Shown here piece after piece: positions 1-7,128 of a stretch of 13,167 bases of DNA. Position numbers and translations under genes: made by a program. Source of the DNA: Clostridia bacterium (lineage in GTDB: Bacteria > Bacillota > Clostridia > Christensenellales > Borkfalkiaceae); assembly GCA_900769545.1 (NCBI GenBank), contig CAAGGZ010000080.1, positions 1-13,167 of the forward strand, given 5' to 3'. Each line of letters begins with the position of its first letter. Positions within the stretch are counted from its first letter, which is position 1. The notes under the pieces are model-generated. The model was not told the origin of the DNA. It was given only the letters and a program-made list of their open reading frames with translations, and did no database searches.

Positions 1-101
1 CGGTCAATATCCCACTTGAACAGGAAACAATCGTCCGCCGCCTTACACGGGTTTCCGTCGTTTAATTGACATCTATGTTCCTTGCAATATTTTGCTGACA
101 T
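1..101 (-). CDS. Partial Cys-rich phage mini-protein (N-terminal 33 residues)
   Basis: A reading frame opens with ATG at 101 on the minus strand and runs off the left edge of the window without a stop. A good Shine-Dalgarno (AGGAG, 114-110) sits 8 nt before the ATG. The visible protein begins MSAKYCKEHRC and has four cysteines in its first 26 residues and one histidine, so a small metal-binding fold is possible. It follows the PcfJ-like gene by 20 nt and is probably the next gene of the same leftward operon. I do not recognise the family, and the C-terminal part is not visible. Confidence 0.6.
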   Translation of the reverse strand, partial: MSAKYCKEHRCQLNDGNPCKAADDCFLFKWDID

Positions 102-121
102 AAGTCTCTCTCCTCTTGTTT

Positions 122-2095
122 CTATGCAACATCTTTTTGCATGTTGAAATGTCTTTTGCCCCATTCTCCAAGTTCTTCAAACGGCACTTCGCGAACCACT
201 TTAAGCTTCGATGCCCGAACCTGATCCAACGCATCTGGAACAATCACATCGTGAATATTTACCTGCAGTTCAAGAATCGCCACGTCCTTCCAACCATCTC
301 CCCAGCGCTTGGCGAATTCCAAAGATGCAACGTGGAGTCCTTTCGCTGCAACGGTATCGGGATTAGTATTCGTTTTCACCGATATTTCTTCACCGACGAC
401 GTATTCCGTTTTATCGTCGTAATTGCTAATATATTTCCCGTTCTTTTTGCGCACCGCTTTATAATAGGTTGCCATGATTTCGCTTTGATACCCGTTCGTG
501 GAACGGTGATTGAACCATTCCGTATATCTCGCCTTGACTCTTTCAATCTCCGCCGCCTCTTCTGCGTTTCTATCCTGATTGTCGTAGCCGCGACATTGCA
601 CTATATCCAATCGATTCATATCAGGTTTGATTTCCATAGTGTACCAGCTTTGATCGGGCGCGTCCTTTCTGCGAACGAACAAAACAATACTCTCTCCCTT
701 TGCCACACGCTCGCAATATCTCCCCACACAATGAGATTGATTGACCCCTTCCTGAACGATTTCTCGGGAAGTGGACGGCATCACAATCGAATACGTTTTA
801 TCCGACCATTCGCAAAGCGTGTGGATGGACGCATGTATCGCAAATATTTGTGCATCGAACACTTGCTTTTCCGTGATTTTCACTTCGCTCATTGCCCAAT
901 CGTGCATCACTTTAAAATTACGCGGTTTTGATATTTTGGTGTCAGCTAGATTGCAACCAAGTGTTTTTACATCAGAAATATAATCGGTATAATCGCGTAG
1001 GAAATCTGCTGCATGCGGATGCTGTTCTTTTTGTGTAAGCCAATATTTGAACAAGCCTTGCCGAGAAAGGAAGCTGTATACAAAATCTTCTCCGCTTCGA
1101 TAGTTTAATTCTTTGATAAACTCTATCGCCGCCGCCCGATCGCCTTGTTCTATCTTCCATTTTTTGATTTCTTTTCGTGCGATCAGCTCTTGAACGGTCA
1201 ACGAGCGACACTCTCCAAGCTCGCCTGCATTGTCAATTCCCAAATCCTTTAATGATTTGACTTGATCGCATAAATAACTTCTCGCTCGATCGACCTCACC
1301 ATACCATCCATACCCCAATACCTGACGAGCTACGCCCGTCAAACCCGCTTTCACAATAAGTTCGAGCTTGGGTTCTTTCTTTTCCGATTGCAGATATTCA
1401 AAAGGCACTATCAGCAGTTTCTTTGCCGCGATAGCAAGCGCGGAATATTGAAAGGGTGTTCCGTTTAATATTCTATCAAGGTTATACGGATACAAATTCA
1501 AAGGCTTTTCATCTACACGCCAAGCATACCAACCGCCCATACCATGCACACGTCCGCGGCCAATTCTCCAATCGTCCGAGTCGCCACCAAAAACAGGATG
1601 AAAAGCGAATCGCTCCATGTCGTAATACATATAATCGCGCTGTTCTTCTTCATAAGCTATAGAAACGTCCGAACGCACCCCGTCAAATTCCGTTACTTTC
1701 TCTGCAACGAACAGCCTTTGTATCAGTCCGTCCGATTCCCGTTCCAAAAGCGAGAAATAATTCTGTTGCGCAATGGTTTTATTCCGCTTCCAATCTTTCA
1801 ATAGCGTTTGCTCTTTACAGGATGGACATTCTATTTTTCGCCCACTTCGCACTTGCGTAAGCTCTACCTGCGCACCACACTCGCAAAAGCCCTTATATTT
1901 CCTATTCGCGATTTTTTCATAGAACATAATCTTTGAAAAATGCTCCGCCGCCCATTCATCAAATTTGACAGGCAATCTATCGCACATATATGTAATCGCT
2001 CGACGAGCCATAGCTTGTCTGCCCCTGACTTTTCGATTTTGCTTTTCAATAGATTTCGCCTTTCTTTTTGAAATACCCGTGCTATACATACACAT
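122..2095 (-). CDS. PcfJ-like protein with N-terminal zinc-finger-like segment and extra C-terminal domain
   Basis: A 657-residue protein. The PcfJ-family signature is visible at about residues 439-505: PSTSREIVQEG, then QSHCVGRYCERVAKGES, then YTMEIKP and IVQCRGYDN. PcfJ was named from the conjugative plasmid pCF10 and is common in phages and conjugative elements; its biochemical role is not established. Residues 71-93 (CECG...CPSC) look like a four-Cys zinc finger. After the PcfJ part, residues about 560-640 (YVVGEEISVKTN, AAKGLHVASLEFA, then a beta-rich tail) resemble the small C-terminal domain found in rIIB-like/DUF7666-type phage proteins, so this looks like a fusion. The Shine-Dalgarno AGGTGG (2105-2100) is only 4 nt from the ATG at 2095 and 10 nt from a second ATG at 2089, so the true start may be residue 3. 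The gene starts 9 nt after the PcfK-like gene; PcfJ and PcfK genes are known neighbours. Confidence 0.85.
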   Translation of the reverse strand: MCMYSTGISKRKAKSIEKQNRKVRGRQAMARRAITYMCDRLPVKFDEWAAEHFSKIMFYEKIANRKYKGFCECGAQVELTQVRSGRKIECPSCKEQTLLKDWKRNKTIAQQNYFSLLERESDGLIQRLFVAEKVTEFDGVRSDVSIAYEEEQRDYMYYDMERFAFHPVFGGDSDDWRIGRGRVHGMGGWYAWRVDEKPLNLYPYNLDRILNGTPFQYSALAIAAKKLLIVPFEYLQSEKKEPKLELIVKAGLTGVARQVLGYGWYGEVDRARSYLCDQVKSLKDLGIDNAGELGECRSLTVQELIARKEIKKWKIEQGDRAAAIEFIKELNYRSGEDFVYSFLSRQGLFKYWLTQKEQHPHAADFLRDYTDYISDVKTLGCNLADTKISKPRNFKVMHDWAMSEVKITEKQVFDAQIFAIHASIHTLCEWSDKTYSIVMPSTSREIVQEGVNQSHCVGRYCERVAKGESIVLFVRRKDAPDQSWYTMEIKPDMNRLDIVQCRGYDNQDRNAEEAAEIERVKARYTEWFNHRSTNGYQSEIMATYYKAVRKKNGKYISNYDDKTEYVVGEEISVKTNTNPDTVAAKGLHVASLEFAKRWGDGWKDVAILELQVNIHDVIVPDALDQVRASKLKVVREVPFEELGEWGKRHFNMQKDVA

Positions 2096-2104
2096 AGCTC
2101 CACC

Positions 2105-2455
2105 TCAAAGGAAATCTTCGAGCGCAATCGCGCCGCCGCCCACAGGCGAAGATTTTACCACCGCATTCGCCGTTTCACCGTCGCCTGTAACCTTAATCCC
2201 GAGATATTTGCCAACTGCTTCTATCGACATAGACGGCGTGGAGCAACAGTACTTCCCATCCGCACTTGCATTTTTCTTCGCTGCTTCAAATATCGCCTTA
2301 TAACAGTCTTCAACGTTTTTGCTTGCATCGATTTCACAATCGGGATGCATATTGACAACGTATTCCATGACGTCCACAACACCCGACAATACATTCTTGT
2401 CCTTATGCGTTTCTATGTCTTCTCGCATCATACGAATAAAAGCTTTTCCGTTCAT
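2105..2455 (-). CDS. PcfK-like / AcrIIA9-family-like small protein
   Basis: A 116-residue protein starting MNGKAFIRMM. I chose the ATG at 2455 because it overlaps the upstream stop as ATGA and has AGGAGG 10 nt upstream; a longer frame from 2476 has no comparable site. The central and C-terminal segment (VEDCYKAIFEAAKKN followed by a short helix ending GKYLGIK) follows the pattern of the PcfK-like family: a conserved D-x-C in front of a helix, then a short helix with an aromatic residue. PcfK-like proteins commonly sit beside PcfJ, as here. Some members of this broad family are annotated as AcrIIA9-type Cas9 inhibitors, so anti-CRISPR activity is a possibility, not a conclusion. The family call rests on pattern plus neighbour; function is unproven. 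Confidence 0.55.
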   Translation of the reverse strand: MNGKAFIRMMREDIETHKDKNVLSGVVDVMEYVVNMHPDCEIDASKNVEDCYKAIFEAAKKNASADGKYCCSTPSMSIEAVGKYLGIKVTGDGETANAVVKSSPVGGGAIALEDFL

Positions 2456-3438
2456 AATCTCATATCCTCCTGCCATTTCGTAATGACCGCTCGCATTGCA
2501 TTACGAAGCTTTTCTGCCGTTTGTTCGTCTGCACCGTTCAAAATAGTCGCAATTTCATTCCCTACGCGTTGCAGATCTCCAAATTTAACCTTAAACGTAA
2601 GCAAGGAATCGTCTGTTATCGTCGTTTTCTTGGCTTTTGCTTCTTCAAGCTCTGCCGCCATTGTTTTTAACTGCTTTTCAGCCGCCGCCACTGCTTCTTT
2701 CTTTTCTTGCTCGCTTTTTTCCGTTTTGGCTTTAAGCTCGTTCTCTAATTCGGAAATGCGCGCGTCCTTTTTCTTGCTCTCCTTTTCCAATTTCGTCGTT
2801 TTCTTGCGCTCTGCTTCCAAATCGGAAACCGTTTTTAAATCGGGTTGAAAAACCACTTCGGGTTCACTCGCCTTTTTTGCCGATGTCAGTTCCGCTTCAA
2901 GTTTCTCGTTCTCTTCGTCCAAGGCACGTTTTTTCTGCTCAATAGCCGCCTTTTCTTCCAAGGCGAGAGCAAGCTGTTGTTTTGCCTTATCTCTCTCTTC
3001 GATCGCCGCTTTTACTGCCGCGTTAATATCCGCCGCCGTCGTTGACGTCGCATCAATGTCAATCGTTTCAAGGATTTCTTTTCTTTCCTCTTCGCTCACG
3101 CTCGTCAAAAGGGCGAGCTTGGTTACGCCGATCGTCGCGTGTGCCCGGATAAACGCTTCCGGCAGTTTCTCAATAACCGAAATGTAATTGTACGCTTGAC
3201 GTTCTTTGATCCTGAGCGCATTGACGGTATAATCCGCAAAATCGTCAAAGCCAGCCGCCTTGTAACGTTTACTGTCGCGCATTTCACGAATGCCGCTTGC
3301 CATCTCCACCCAATGCTCCGCACTTTTCTTTGCGTTGTAGCAAATACGTTCGTGCAAATCTTTGAATTGCTGTTGCTCGACGGTCAGGCCGCCATTGTCC
3401 GCCAGCATAAGCTGGTCAAATTGTTCATAGTTTCCCAT
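2452..3438 (-). CDS. Coiled-coil phage protein with DUF3102-like N-terminus
   Basis: A 328-residue protein starting MGNYEQFDQL. The start at 3438 has AGGAG 9 nt upstream; a TTG start 63 nt earlier would place the N-terminus across an inverted repeat and lacks a site. Residues about 25-130 are helical and resemble DUF3102-like DNA-associated phage proteins (AEHWVEMASGIREM, RQAYNYISVIEKLP). Residues about 140-275 are an almost uninterrupted Lys/Glu/Ala-rich coiled coil, so the protein probably oligomerises. The last 55 residues (LLTFKVKFGDLQRVGNEIATILN) look like a small folded domain. It lies between the DnaC-like gene and the PcfK-like gene, so a replication-associated or partition-like role is conceivable, but I do not recognise a defined function. 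Confidence 0.75.
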   Translation of the reverse strand: MGNYEQFDQLMLADNGGLTVEQQQFKDLHERICYNAKKSAEHWVEMASGIREMRDSKRYKAAGFDDFADYTVNALRIKERQAYNYISVIEKLPEAFIRAHATIGVTKLALLTSVSEEERKEILETIDIDATSTTAADINAAVKAAIEERDKAKQQLALALEEKAAIEQKKRALDEENEKLEAELTSAKKASEPEVVFQPDLKTVSDLEAERKKTTKLEKESKKKDARISELENELKAKTEKSEQEKKEAVAAAEKQLKTMAAELEEAKAKKTTITDDSLLTFKVKFGDLQRVGNEIATILNGADEQTAEKLRNAMRAVITKWQEDMRL

Positions 3439-3475
3439 AATAAGTGTCTCCTTCCCCTTTCGGGCTTTTATTTTT

Positions 3476-3491
3476 TTGCAGTTGACTGCAA
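3476..3491. promoter_or_regulatory. 16-bp dyad (7+2+7), copy 1 of an operator-like repeat
   Basis: The minus-strand reading is TTGCAGTCAACTGCAA, a perfect 7-bp inverted repeat around CA. The same 16 bp occur at 11223-11238, immediately before the integrase. This copy sits in the 59-bp gap between the DnaC-like gene and the coiled-coil gene, flanked by A/T runs. A regulator-binding site or an internal transcription control point is more likely than chance, given two identical copies in intergenic DNA. Confidence 0.5.
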
Positions 3492-3497
3492 TTTTTT

Positions 3498-4382
3498 TCA
3501 AAATTCGATTTTTGTTTGTACGGATCTACGCTGGCTCTCGATCAGTTGCATTGGCACCATTTTATTGACGAGCTTATCAACGATCTCTTGGGGCAGCAAT
3601 CCTTCTATCGCAAGTGTTCTGATTGAATCTCGGCTCGTTATCACCGTCGGAAGATGTTGCTCATATCGACGTTTTATGATTTCGCAGAATTTCTCCGCCG
3701 CCCAGTTATCCACTCCCTTTCGACTCGCTTTTATTCCTGTGAAGTCATCAAGGATAAGACAATCGACCTTGACGTATTTCGACATAACTACTTGCTCGGT
3801 CGTTGTCGAGCCGTTATTGTACGTAGCTTTGAGCTCTTCCAAAATCCGCTCCATTGTCGTGAACGCACACAACACCCCTTCGCCTTGCAGGGCTTTAAGA
3901 ATTGCAGCGGCGAGATAGGTCTTGCCTGTGTCGAAAGCTCCATATAGCCATATTCCACGTCCCGATTGTTTCACCGCCTCAAAGTTGTGGCAAAACTTTT
4001 CACACCTACTGCATACGTTTATGTAGTTATCGCTACTTTTGGGTCCGACAATCCCATAAAAACTCGCGCCACGCACTTCCGCAGGCAAAGCCCTTTCATT
4101 GATAGCCTTATACGCCCTAACCTTTTCCGTTCGCTCTTGCATAGCACGTTCTCGCTCTGCCTTTTGGGATTGACAAACGCAAGGACATTTGGTATAAAAA
4201 TTGCGCTCAGGCATATCTAAAGATTTTTCCTTGCCGCAATGCCGACAATAGATTCTACCAAGCACGGTATACTCGTTTTCCTTGTCGATAGTCGATAACC
4301 AATACGCCTTTCGTTCTTCGTACTTTTCACGCGTAAAGTGAATAGACTCTATATCTGATCCAATGTGTTTGAGTTCTCCCAT
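3498..4382 (-). CDS. DnaC-like phage replicative helicase loader (AAA+ ATPase)
   Basis: A 294-residue AAA+ protein. Counting from an upstream ATG two codons earlier, Walker A is G150-AFDTGKT-157, Walker B is LILDD at 211-215, and a sensor-1-like VITSR lies at 249-253, in the order expected for DnaC/DnaI-type loaders. These proteins deliver the replicative DnaB-type helicase to the origin. The N-terminal third carries cysteine clusters (CRHC at 48-51; CPCVC at 68-72; CSRC at 126-129), a zinc-binding region typical of phage DnaC-like loaders. The start is ATG 4382, 6 nt after AGGAG (4393-4389); the ATG at 4388 touches that site and cannot be used. It lies directly downstream of the DUF6291-type gene, a usual initiator/loader pairing in Gram-positive phages. 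Confidence 0.9.
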   Translation of the reverse strand: MGELKHIGSDIESIHFTREKYEERKAYWLSTIDKENEYTVLGRIYCRHCGKEKSLDMPERNFYTKCPCVCQSQKAERERAMQERTEKVRAYKAINERALPAEVRGASFYGIVGPKSSDNYINVCSRCEKFCHNFEAVKQSGRGIWLYGAFDTGKTYLAAAILKALQGEGVLCAFTTMERILEELKATYNNGSTTTEQVVMSKYVKVDCLILDDFTGIKASRKGVDNWAAEKFCEIIKRRYEQHLPTVITSRDSIRTLAIEGLLPQEIVDKLVNKMVPMQLIESQRRSVQTKIEF

Positions 4383-4396
4383 AATCATCTCCTGTT

Positions 4397-5137
4397 TTAT
4401 ACCCCTGCCGATCCAAACGTCTTTTCATACCATTCCGCGTTTGATTGCCGTTCGGCTTCGGAAAGTCCGTCATCTTGCTCTGTTTCAACTTTCTCAAACG
4501 GAGCGTATTGACCTGCGATAATTCGAGCAGATAATCTGCAAAGCATTGATGTTGTTTTTACGTTCTTTTGCAACCATTCACTTTTTCTAAACTGGTCCGT
4601 AATTACTTTCCAATCTTCGTCGCTCAACTCTGCTAAAACGGATGCATCGTAATTGTCGATTGCTATAAACGAAAACTCTTTGAAGAATTTCCCCTGTGCA
4701 TTTAATTCTTCTAAATCTCCCCCTTGAGAATCCCCCTTTATATCTTCTCTTTTTGTATTATCTGTTAAGATAATACTTTCTTCTTTCTTATTTTTATAAA
4801 GGTCACAAAACTCGGTTTGATTTTCGTTTGTTTCCGTTTTCTTTCCGTTTTGATTTTGTTTTGATTTTGTTTTGTTTTGATTTTGATTTTCGTTTGTTTC
4901 CGTTTTCTTTCCGTTTTGTCTGCTTTGCGACCTTGTTTTTGACAAATCAAGGCTTGGCAGAAGTGCGGAAAAAATGGCGCGTGTGATACCCTTAAAATTA
5001 GGCTTCCTACCGTCGAAAACATACTCAATTAAAGCTTTATATAACTGTCCTTTTTCTTCTTCTGAAAGCCCGTTCTCGGGATCGCTGATAGTGGTATAAT
5101 AGTTCTCCCAAAATGTAAATCCTTTCACTCCTGCCAT
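4397..5137 (-). CDS. DUF6291-type replication protein (probable initiator) with internal repeats
   Basis: A 246-residue protein. The first ~70 residues (FTFWENYYTTISDP, GQLYKALIEYVFDG, AIFSALLPSLDLSK) match the DUF6291 pattern, a domain that often precedes DnaD/DnaC-type replication genes in Firmicutes phages. Residues 74-107 are a low-complexity Lys/Asn/Gln/Thr linker containing two identical copies of QNGKKTETNENQ (74-85 and 96-107). Residues about 145-245 form a second acidic, helical domain. By position, just upstream of the helicase loader, it is the best candidate for the replication initiator. The linker DNA holds a 37-bp direct repeat that may be the origin, as in lambda O-type genes. 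The start at 5137 has AGGTGA 3-4 nt upstream. Domain name recognised by pattern; the initiator role is inferred. Confidence 0.75.
   Translation of the reverse strand: MAGVKGFTFWENYYTTISDPENGLSEEEKGQLYKALIEYVFDGRKPNFKGITRAIFSALLPSLDLSKTRSQSRQNGKKTETNENQNQNKTKSKQNQNGKKTETNENQTEFCDLYKNKKEESIILTDNTKREDIKGDSQGGDLEELNAQGKFFKEFSFIAIDNYDASVLAELSDEDWKVITDQFRKSEWLQKNVKTTSMLCRLSARIIAGQYAPFEKVETEQDDGLSEAERQSNAEWYEKTFGSAGV
4816..4918. repeat. Two 37-bp direct repeats with iteron-like units (candidate replication origin)
   Basis: The plus-strand segments 4816-4852 and 4882-4918 are identical over 37 bp, 66 bp apart (22 codons, in frame). On the minus strand each copy contains two AAAACGGAAA units, giving four units in total, and the DNA between them is built almost only of A/T with occasional C (on the minus strand). 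The repeats lie inside the probable initiator gene. Iterons plus an AT-rich stretch inside an initiator gene is the arrangement of lambda-type phage origins, which is why I flag it; low-complexity coding expansion is the alternative. Confidence 0.55.
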
Positions 5138-5147
5138 AATTCACCTT

Positions 5148-5798
5148 TTAATATTTTGATTTCCAATACGTCGTGTACGTTTCCCATAACCCGACGGATT
5201 TAAGATCTGACACAAACTCTGCGATTATACTGTCTATTCCTTGCGGAATATCCTCTCGCGTATATCGTTCTTCGTAGATATCTTCTCCGTCGCAAATCTT
5301 ATATTTGAATACTTTTGCCGTCGGGATAACTTCGAGATACATCGGGTGCTGCACAGAGTTTAAATACTTGCCTACGTCACTGTATTTCTCTACACGCTTA
5401 CAGTCAAGGATTTCCCCAGCCTTTACCCAGTCGCACTTTGCCATCAATAAAAACCGTACGCCCATAATGGTCTTGTCCTTATACGCAGTTACCTGATACG
5501 TACCTCCCTGCATTATCTTCGCCATATCCACAATACACTTGAATTCCTTGTCCTTGCTTCGCTTAGCGTAAATTTCACAGTGCCCATACGCAGGTTTATC
5601 GTTGCCACGTATCATTTCATAAACGGCGTCCTCGAACGAGATGCCGCGTAGCATTATATCATTTTGCTCGCACGGTTCCTTTCGGAGCGTTTTTAAAAAT
5701 TCTTCTCTTGCGCTTTCCTCGTACCCCTCCGCGCAGTTATACTGATACATCCACGCGGAAAGGAGAGATTGCGTTATGAGATAACGCGGGTCGTTCAT
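5148..5798 (-). CDS. PD-(D/E)XK superfamily nuclease (RecB/Cas4-like)
   Basis: A 216-residue protein with the RecB/Cas4-type motif order. G52-ISFE56 is in the first helix (the GxxFE-like acidic motif). D123 lies in MAKCDW, followed by GEILDCK with D132 and K134 as the (D/E)xK pair, and Q150-HPMY154 as the QxxxY motif typical of these exonucleases. Such phage enzymes resect DNA ends for recombination. The ATG at 5798 overlaps the stop of the Sak4-like ATPase gene by one base (TAATG), so the two are translationally coupled and probably work together as a recombination module. Length fits a stand-alone nuclease domain. The fold call is good; the precise substrate is unknown. Confidence 0.75.
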   Translation of the reverse strand: MNDPRYLITQSLLSAWMYQYNCAEGYEESAREEFLKTLRKEPCEQNDIMLRGISFEDAVYEMIRGNDKPAYGHCEIYAKRSKDKEFKCIVDMAKIMQGGTYQVTAYKDKTIMGVRFLLMAKCDWVKAGEILDCKRVEKYSDVGKYLNSVQHPMYLEVIPTAKVFKYKICDGEDIYEERYTREDIPQGIDSIIAEFVSDLKSVGLWETYTTYWKSKY

Positions 5799-6949
5799 TA
5801 CTCGTCTACCTCACTGGAAACGGTTTTCTGTGCCGCTTTTTCGGCAGTTTCGCCGTCCGTCGATTTGGCGGTCGCCGTGTTAGGGTTCGTCGCGCTATCG
5901 TCCGTTTCTGCACCCTTTACGCCCAATCCGTTAAGAATATCATCGGCAAGCGCGCGACCTTTCTTCTTCGGTTCGGGCTGTTCTGCCTTTTCTTCGGCAG
6001 GCTGTTCTTTGGACGGTTCTACGTACGCTTTCTTTTCACGATCCCACACAAAGCCGAGCGTTGCAATACGTTCCTTGCAGATTGCTTTCAGTTCAATGAG
6101 AGACGTCAGTTTATGGGGAAGCTTCCCAAGCTCTGCCGCGCCGTTGGTGAATTGATCGGGCTTGGTCCAGCTCTCGATCAATTTCTTTCCCTGCTCCATT
6201 ACCGCTTCGTATTCTTCGCGTTCGGCCTTGAAGAAATCGTTATCCTTGGCGATGTTCGCGTTTGCTTCCGCAAAAAGCCGTGTAATAAAATCGTTTTTAT
6301 CGGTATCTCCTAATGTCGAAACCTTGCGCACGCCACTAACGCCGTAACATCCCTTAGCGAAATATTCGTCCGTCGGGGTAAAGCCGATCATGCGCTGGTC
6401 ACCGTTCATGTAGACGTATCCGCCGAAATCGCAAGGCTGCCAAACGATATTTTTCGAGCTTCCTTCGCAAAGCAAGCGTTGAATGGCGATACCGTCTTTG
6501 TTCTTCTCTTCTACTGAATGAAACACGTAGATGATGTTCTTGTTAAGCATCGTCTTCAACCAATTCGTCAAGCGTTGAAATTCTGCTTTGATCGCACCGT
6601 AGCCTTTTTGCGAAATTGTACCCGACTTCGTTTTGTTAACTGGATCTTTGCGCATTACATAGTCTTGCATGAGCGTAATTAAGGAACCGCCCGTGTCAAT
6701 GGTGATCGTATCGTACGCTTTGAGTTCAGGACTTTCAAGATCTTCGAGCAACTGTTCGTAGTTGTCTACTCTAATAAAGTCCACACGGTGTTGAGCGCGG
6801 ATACGCTGCATTCCCTTATCAAGATCGATAAGGATAGGATTCGGTGCTGAACACGCAAGTGTTGTTTTCCCTGTGCCCGGAGCACCGTAGATGATTGCCG
6901 AGAAACGTTGATTGTTGAACGTTTCTTGTGATGGTTTGAAAATTGGCAT
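5798..6949 (-). CDS. Sak4-like RecA-fold phage ATPase (AAA_24 / phage nucleotide-binding protein)
   Basis: A 383-residue protein. Walker A is G22-APGTGKT-29, followed by ILIDLDKGMQRI (40-50) and a Walker B-like TITIDTGG at 81-88. YVFHSVEEKN at 141-150 occupies the sensor/strand-4 position. This is the pattern of the AAA_24 (phage P-loop) family, which includes Sak4-type single-strand annealing/recombination ATPases. Residues about 300-383 form an Ala/Glu/Lys/Pro-rich acidic tail, as in proteins that contact SSB or partner nucleases. AAGGAGG sits 8 nt before the ATG. The gene follows the structured RNA region directly and overlaps the PD-(D/E)XK gene, so this RNA probably forms its 5' leader. 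Confidence 0.85.
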   Translation of the reverse strand: MPIFKPSQETFNNQRFSAIIYGAPGTGKTTLACSAPNPILIDLDKGMQRIRAQHRVDFIRVDNYEQLLEDLESPELKAYDTITIDTGGSLITLMQDYVMRKDPVNKTKSGTISQKGYGAIKAEFQRLTNWLKTMLNKNIIYVFHSVEEKNKDGIAIQRLLCEGSSKNIVWQPCDFGGYVYMNGDQRMIGFTPTDEYFAKGCYGVSGVRKVSTLGDTDKNDFITRLFAEANANIAKDNDFFKAEREEYEAVMEQGKKLIESWTKPDQFTNGAAELGKLPHKLTSLIELKAICKERIATLGFVWDREKKAYVEPSKEQPAEEKAEQPEPKKKGRALADDILNGLGVKGAETDDSATNPNTATAKSTDGETAEKAAQKTVSSEVDE

Positions 6950-6974
6950 ATATATGCCCTCCTTAAAGTGTATT

Positions 6975-7092
6975 TAGGGCCGTCGGATTCGAACCGACTT
7001 TATCCTTTTGCCCCATATAGGCGGCTGTCAACCGCCTGCGTAGCCCTGCCGTTAGATGTTGTTCCACCTGCTCGGCAGTCTTGCGCTCCCTA
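6975..7092 (-). ncRNA. tRNA-like structured RNA / 5' leader of the recombination operon
   Basis: This gap contains no gene on either strand but has dense structure on the minus strand. A textbook T-arm, GTCGGTTCGAATCCGAC, occupies 6998-6982. An anticodon-type arm (GGCGG-TTGACAG-CCGCC, 7036-7020) has T33 and A37 in place and would read GAC. A third hairpin, CTGCCG/CGGCAG (7078-7073 with 7051-7046), encloses an inner AGGTG/CATCT stem. TAGGG (7092-7088) can pair with CCCTA (6979-6975), closing a three-arm, cloverleaf-like shape. The 3' strand GGCCCT (6981-6976) can alternatively pair with AGGGCT (7047-7042), or mostly with GGGGC (near 7010-7014), so mutually exclusive folds exist. It has no CCA, a long 21-nt variable region and no normal D-arm, so it is not an ordinary tRNA. 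It ends about 10 nt before the Shine-Dalgarno of the ATPase gene, suggesting a cis-regulatory leader or a processed small RNA. Confidence 0.6.
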
Positions 7093-7128
7093 GACGCGCT
7101 TTTCCGCATCGTCTTTATACTCACCCGT

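Noticed and set aside
116..931. Long plus-strand frame (271 codons) opposite the PcfJ-like gene
   Set aside because: No domain, no ribosome binding site and unnatural composition. It is the antisense reading of a well-supported gene.
3476..3500. Dyad plus T-run as a rightward terminator
   Set aside because: A T-run follows the stem on the plus strand, but no rightward gene precedes it, the stem has only a 2-nt loop, and the identical dyad at 11223-11238 has no T-run. A binding site fits both copies better.
2345..3918. Several plus-strand frames opposite the coiled-coil and DnaC-like genes
   Set aside because: They mirror Lys/Glu-rich or conserved coding sequence on the other strand and have no recognisable protein features.
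4816..4918. CRISPR-like repeats
   Set aside because: Only two 37-bp copies, the sequence between them is low-complexity, and both lie in frame inside a gene.
6975..7047. Functional tRNA-Val (GAC), or on the plus strand tRNA-Asp (GTC)
   Set aside because: The minus-strand T-arm is canonical, but there is no normal D-arm, the variable region is 21 nt and no CCA or plausible discriminator follows. On the plus strand the anticodon loop looks like Asp, but the T-loop sequence is then wrong. I keep it only as a tRNA-like RNA.
7081..7101. GCGC...GCGC mini-hairpin upstream of the tRNA-like RNA
   Set aside because: Four-base arms are expected by chance. It is not needed to explain the main structure.
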